9,231 bases of DNA, taken from contig CP070682.1 of assembly GCA_020352595.1 (NCBI GenBank), forward strand, positions 154,898 through 164,128. The letters run 5' to 3'. The position numbers and the translations under genes were made by a program. Shown in pieces: positions 7,034-9,231 of this stretch; positions within the stretch are counted from its first letter, which is position 1, and every line of letters begins with the position of its first letter. Source of the DNA: a bacterium (lineage in GTDB: Bacteria; BMS3Abin14). The notes below the pieces were generated by a model that did no database searches, had not been told where the DNA came from, and was given only the letters and a program-made list of their open reading frames with translations.

Positions 7034-7128
7034 GCAGCCTCTCGCAAAGACGCCAAGAAAAACGAAGAGGAAGGGAAAGGTTAAACCCTCTATACTTTGT
7101 TTGTTCCCTTTGCGCCTTTGCGTCTTTA
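7034..7128 (+). repeat. CGCAAAGACGC repeat cassette, copy 1
   Basis: It begins GCAGCCTCTCGCAAAGACGC and ends TTTGCGTCTTT. The arm 7043-7057 pairs with 7108-7122 at 13 of 15 positions, so the unit is a long imperfect hairpin with a GGGAAAGGTT/AAACC-type centre. A second direct copy starts at 7196. Confidence 0.75.
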
Positions 7129-7151
7129 GTGAGTCCCGCTGACAGCGGGAC

Positions 7152-7320
7152 GAACGAGCGAGAAACCCGGCGCTCCGGCGCTGGAACGCTGAAGAGCAGC
7201 CTCTCGCAAAGACGCAAAGACGCCAAGGAAGGCGAAAGGGAAGGGAAAGGTTCAAACCATATTCTCTTTTTGTTCCCTTGGCGCCTTGCCTGTCCGACGT
7301 AGCCCTTGCGGCGAAGTCGG
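7152..7320 (+). repeat. Long repeat cassette, copy 2, inverted relative to copies beyond mutY
   Basis: This 169-bp block matches, as reverse complement, 8717-8885 with few differences and the same length. Its part 7175-7236 is a perfect 62-bp inverted match to 9055-9116. Internally CGCCAAGG (7221-7228) pairs with CCTTGGCG (7276-7283) around a loop holding GGTTCAAACC. A possible upstream TTG start of mutY (7306) lies inside the repeat. Confidence 0.85.
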
Positions 7321-7398
7321 GAGGGAACGAGCGAGGAACAACGGGCCGTGGGGCCGCAAGGCGGAGGGGGGGACCGGCCTTGCCCTGGAATCTTAAAT

Positions 7399-8634
7399 TT
7401 GAAATCTGAGATCAGCCTGGCTCCCAATTTCGTCGCCGCCCTCCTGTCCTGGTACGACGCCAACCGGCGGGAACTGCCGAGGCGGCACTGTGCAGGCGGC
7501 CCTCACCCGGACCCTTATCGCGTCCTGGTCTCCGAGATCATGCTCCAGCAGACCACCGTGGCGGCGGTCCTGCCCTACTTCCGGCGCTGGATGGAGCGAT
7601 ATCCCACGGTCCGGGAGCTCGCCGAGGCCGACGTCGAGGAGGTCCTGCGCCAGTGGGAGGGGCTGGGCTACTACTCCAGGGCTCGCAACCTGCATGCCAC
7701 GGCGAGAGAGATCTGGAGCCGGTACGGCGGCGTTGTTCCCCGCGACCCGGCTGACCTGAAAACGCTCCCCGGCATCGGAGTGTACACAGCCGCGGCCGTG
7801 GCTTCCATGGCCTTCGGTGTCAGAGCGCCCGCCCTGGACGCCAACAACCTGCGGGTCTGGTCCCGGCTTCTGGCCTCCCCGGACCGCAGGAGGATGGCCC
7901 GTGTGTTCTCCCGGGTCCTCCCGGCGGACCGGCCGGGGGATTTCAACCAGGCCCTCATGGACATGGGGACGTCGGTGTGCACTCCCCGGACTCCGGACTG
8001 CAGCGCCTGCCCCCTGCCTGCATGGTGCCGCGCGCTCCGGATGGGCCTTGTGGATCGGTTCCCGGAAAAGAGCGTCCGTCCCGGGACCGCCCGCGTGGAG
8101 GCGGCCGTGGCCATCGTCCTGCGCCCCGACGGAAAGGTGCTGGTGCAGAGAAGGCCGGAGGGGGGGCTGCTCGCGGGGCTGTGGGAGTTCCCGGGAGGGA
8201 AAATAAAAAGGGCGGAGGGCACAGGGCGCAGGGCGCAGATCAGACCAATAATTGAACCCGGGGGTGCAGAAAAAAAAGTTGATCCTCGTCAGCGCCCAGG
8301 CTCACCAACACCCATGCACACGACAGAGACTCCTGAAGAAGCCGTCGTGCGGGAAGTGCGGGAAGAGACCGGGCTGAAAATTCAGGGCCTGGAAAAACTC
8401 GGCGTGTTCAACCATGCCTACACACGCTTCCGGGTGACCCTCCACGTGTTCCTGTGCAAAAGGAAGGCGGGGCGGGTGACCAACCCCTCGGCGAAATGGG
8501 TGGCACGGGAGGAACTGGAGGGGCTGGCCATGCCCAGCGTGAACCGGAAGATCGTGAAAAGGCTTGAAGAGCATTTAACCGCGGAGGACTCTGAGGGAAA
8601 CGGAGGAAATCCTGAATCAAAAGAGAAGGGATAA
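7399..8634 (+). CDS. mutY: Adenine DNA glycosylase MutY with C-terminal Nudix domain
   Basis: MutY removes adenine mispaired with 8-oxoguanine in base excision repair. With the TTG start at 7399 it has 411 residues. Visible are SEIMLQQT with the catalytic Glu46, the helix-hairpin-helix LPGIGVYTAAA (123-133), the catalytic Asp147 in LDANN, and the iron-sulfur ligands Cys194-X6-Cys201-X2-Cys204-X5-Cys210. From about 233 follows a Nudix domain (LLAGLWEFPGGK, then REVREETGL at 318-326). Oddities: LPWR is LPRR; LDGNV is LDANN; the FSH-type lesion-sensing loop reads YTR; residues 274-310 are a foreign-looking insertion inside the Nudix box; the last 18 residues come from repeat DNA. The start is uncertain. 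TTG 7399 puts 10 residues before the family core (NFVAALLSWYD) but has a poor ribosome binding site; GTG 7348 has GAGGA at 7333-7337 and adds 17 residues coded largely by repeat-like DNA; TTG 7306 lies inside a repeat. An intact Nudix motif apart from the insertion suggests a MutT-like origin. Confidence 0.9.
   Translation: MKSEISLAPNFVAALLSWYDANRRELPRRHCAGGPHPDPYRVLVSEIMLQQTTVAAVLPYFRRWMERYPTVRELAEADVEEVLRQWEGLGYYSRARNLHATAREIWSRYGGVVPRDPADLKTLPGIGVYTAAAVASMAFGVRAPALDANNLRVWSRLLASPDRRRMARVFSRVLPADRPGDFNQALMDMGTSVCTPRTPDCSACPLPAWCRALRMGLVDRFPEKSVRPGTARVEAAVAIVLRPDGKVLVQRRPEGGLLAGLWEFPGGKIKRAEGTGRRAQIRPIIEPGGAEKKVDPRQRPGSPTPMHTTETPEEAVVREVREETGLKIQGLEKLGVFNHAYTRFRVTLHVFLCKRKAGRVTNPSAKWVAREELEGLAMPSVNRKIVKRLEEHLTAEDSEGNGGNPESKEKG
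8218..8328 (+). repeat. 111-bp in-frame insertion within the Nudix box of mutY
   Basis: These 37 codons have no counterpart in the Nudix motif. Joining the codons on either side (...GGKIKRAE and TPEEAVVREV...) restores G-x5-E-x7-REVREETGL exactly. The segment ends in GAG, as does the sequence directly before it, which could be a 3-bp duplication. Its start, AGGGCGCAGGGCGCAGA (8223-8239), matches 16 of 17 bases at 6993-7009 in the intergenic repeat region. The stretch AATTGAACCC...GCAGAAAAAAAAGTT is AT-rich compared with the gene around it. Confidence 0.7.
8578..8610 (+). repeat. ACCGCGGAG-type repeat forming the C-terminal codons of mutY
   Basis: ACCGCGGAG at 8578-8586 is the same end motif as the element between the ABC genes (ACCGCAGAG at 6062; the right end reads ACCGCGGAG on the other strand). 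It codes for the start of the tail TAEDSEGNGG, which follows the last conserved Nudix-domain helix (VNRKIVKRLEEHL). Confidence 0.55.
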
Positions 8635-8683
8635 TTTCCATCAAAGGCGGTAACAGCAGCCTCCCACCCCTTCTCTGGGATCA

Positions 8684-8719
8684 CTTCCGCCTGCGCTAAC
8701 GCCTCCCGCCCAGCTTCCG
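8684..8719 (+). repeat. CTTCCGCCTGCGCTAACGCC module, first copy
   Basis: The module continues TCCCGCCCAGCTTCCG. The same sequence occurs at 9151-9186, and a version with three changes at 8897-8932. Here it is joined directly to the CCGACTTCGCC end of the next cassette, so the cluster is a mosaic of modules. Confidence 0.8.
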
Positions 8720-8885
8720 ACTTCGCCACAAGGGCTACGTTGGACAGCCAAGACGCCGAGGGAACAAGAAGATAATATGGTTTGAACCTTTTCCTGCCTC
8801 TTCACCCCTCTTTGCGTCTTCGCGGCTTTGCGTGAGGCTGCTCTTCAGCGTTCCAGCGCCGGGACGCCGGGTATCTCGCCCGCTC
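8717..8885 (-). repeat. Long repeat cassette, copy 3 (inverted relative to 7152-7320)
   Basis: It reads CCGACTTCGCC...GGCTACGTTGGACAG...TATGGTTTGAACC...GAGGCTGCTCTTCAGCG and matches the reverse complement of 7320-7152 along its whole 169 bp. The two copies thus bracket mutY as inverted repeats with outer ends at 7152 and 8885. Confidence 0.85.
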
Positions 8886-9231
8886 CCTAACGGTCGCTTC
8901 CGCCTGCGCTAACGCCACACGTCCAGCTTCCGCCGTCACTCGGTTGGAGTATCCCGATCAGGGAATAGAACGAGCTATGGCGGACAAGACGGTGGACAGG
9001 CAAGACGCCAGAATGCAAAGAGTACACACAGGCATTGAGGGTTAAATCTTCCCCTTCGCCTTCCTTGGCGTCTTTGCGTCTTTGCGAGAGGCTGCTCTTC
9101 AGCGTTCCAGCGCCGGGACGCCGGGTATCTCGCTCGCTCCCTAACGGTCGCTTCCGCCTGCGCTAACGCCTCCCGCCCAGCTTCCGCCGTCGCTCGTTTG
9201 GAGTATCCAGATCAGGGAATAGAACGAGCTA
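8835..9231. repeat. Direct repeat with a 254-bp period
   Basis: Bases 8835-8977 and 9089-9231 align without gaps at an offset of 254, with 7 mismatches in 143 (about 95 %). Both begin AGGCTGCTCTTCAGCGTTCC and end AATAGAACGAGCTA; the second ends at the window edge, so the array may continue. The 111 bases between (8978-9088) hold a diverged cassette arm. Confidence 0.88.

Larger units (their letters stand above)
6967..7398. other. Repeat-packed intergenic region between the permease gene and mutY
   Basis: No gene is supported in these 432 bases. In order they hold a 7-bp perfect hairpin (6969-6985), a GCAGGGTGCAGGGCGCAG-type low-complexity stretch (about 6990-7016), two direct copies of a CTCTCGCAAAGACGC cassette (from 7034 and from 7196, offset 162 bp), and an AAATTTGAAATCTGAGATC stretch (7395-7413) of the style also seen at 2612-2625. 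All recognisable sequence here is repeat-derived, so the mutY promoter, if present, is inside a repeat or further upstream. Confidence 0.7.
8635..9231. other. Gene-free repeat cluster downstream of mutY
   Basis: No gene is supported in these 597 bases. After about 50 unremarkable bases it is built of repeat modules: a CTTCCGCCTGCGCTAACGCC module at 8684, 8897 and 9151; the inverted counterpart of the upstream cassette (8717-8885); and a second cassette ending at the window edge. No transposase, integrase or tRNA is visible, and no intrinsic terminator for mutY. Confidence 0.7.

Noticed and set aside
8218..8328. Frameshift or pseudogene in mutY
   Set aside because: The insertion is 37 whole codons and both flanks stay in the same frame with intact motifs, so the gene is interrupted but open.
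8418..8729. Antisense frame giving a 103-residue product across the mutY end and repeats
   Set aside because: It spans repeat modules and the antisense of the Nudix domain; no ribosome binding site or family.
7034..9231. CRISPR array
   Set aside because: Repeats are long, in both orientations, mosaic and separated by a gene; there are no short uniform repeats with unique spacers and no cas gene.

Overview
The window is GC-rich bacterial DNA (clearly above 60 % GC by eye) and codes only on the + strand. An AsmA-family protein and a signal-peptide protein with a lipoprotein-like N-terminus point to a Gram-negative cell with an outer membrane. Codon use and the style of intergenic repeats (GGGGACGGTCC inverted repeats, ACCGCAGAG/CGCAAAGACGC repeats) remind me of Deltaproteobacteria/Desulfobacterota and relatives. 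No marker gene here fixes the taxonomy, so this is a weak inference.

Layout: the last 40 codons of an unidentified gene (1-123); a repeat-containing leader (124-352); an AsmA-family protein (353-2539) whose stop codon touches a perfect 24-bp inverted repeat (2539-2635); a promoter and 5' stem-loop, then a 724-residue secreted, probably lipid-anchored protein with two bacterial Ig-like domains and several prealbumin-like modules (2730-4904), closed by a strong intrinsic terminator (4938-4969). Next comes a two-gene ABC-2 exporter with its own promoter: ATPase (5058-6053, probable TTG start) and permease (6202-6966), separated by a repeat element with imperfect terminal inverted repeats (6062-6188). 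Last is mutY, an adenine DNA glycosylase fused to a Nudix domain (about 7399-8634), set in a dense cluster of dispersed repeats (6967-7398 and 8635-9231).

The first three units are ordinary envelope and export functions with no shared pathway that I can see. The ATPase and permease should form one exporter, with unknown substrate. MutY acts alone in repair of 8-oxoguanine:A mispairs.

The most interesting part is the mutY locus. Related repeat cassettes lie on both sides in opposite orientations, repeat sequence forms the presumed start region and the C-terminal tail, and a 111-bp in-frame insertion splits the Nudix box so precisely that removing it restores a textbook motif. Several usually conserved MutY residues are also changed. 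I found no convincing evidence of a new multi-gene system, CRISPR array, RNA gene, integrase or transposase gene.
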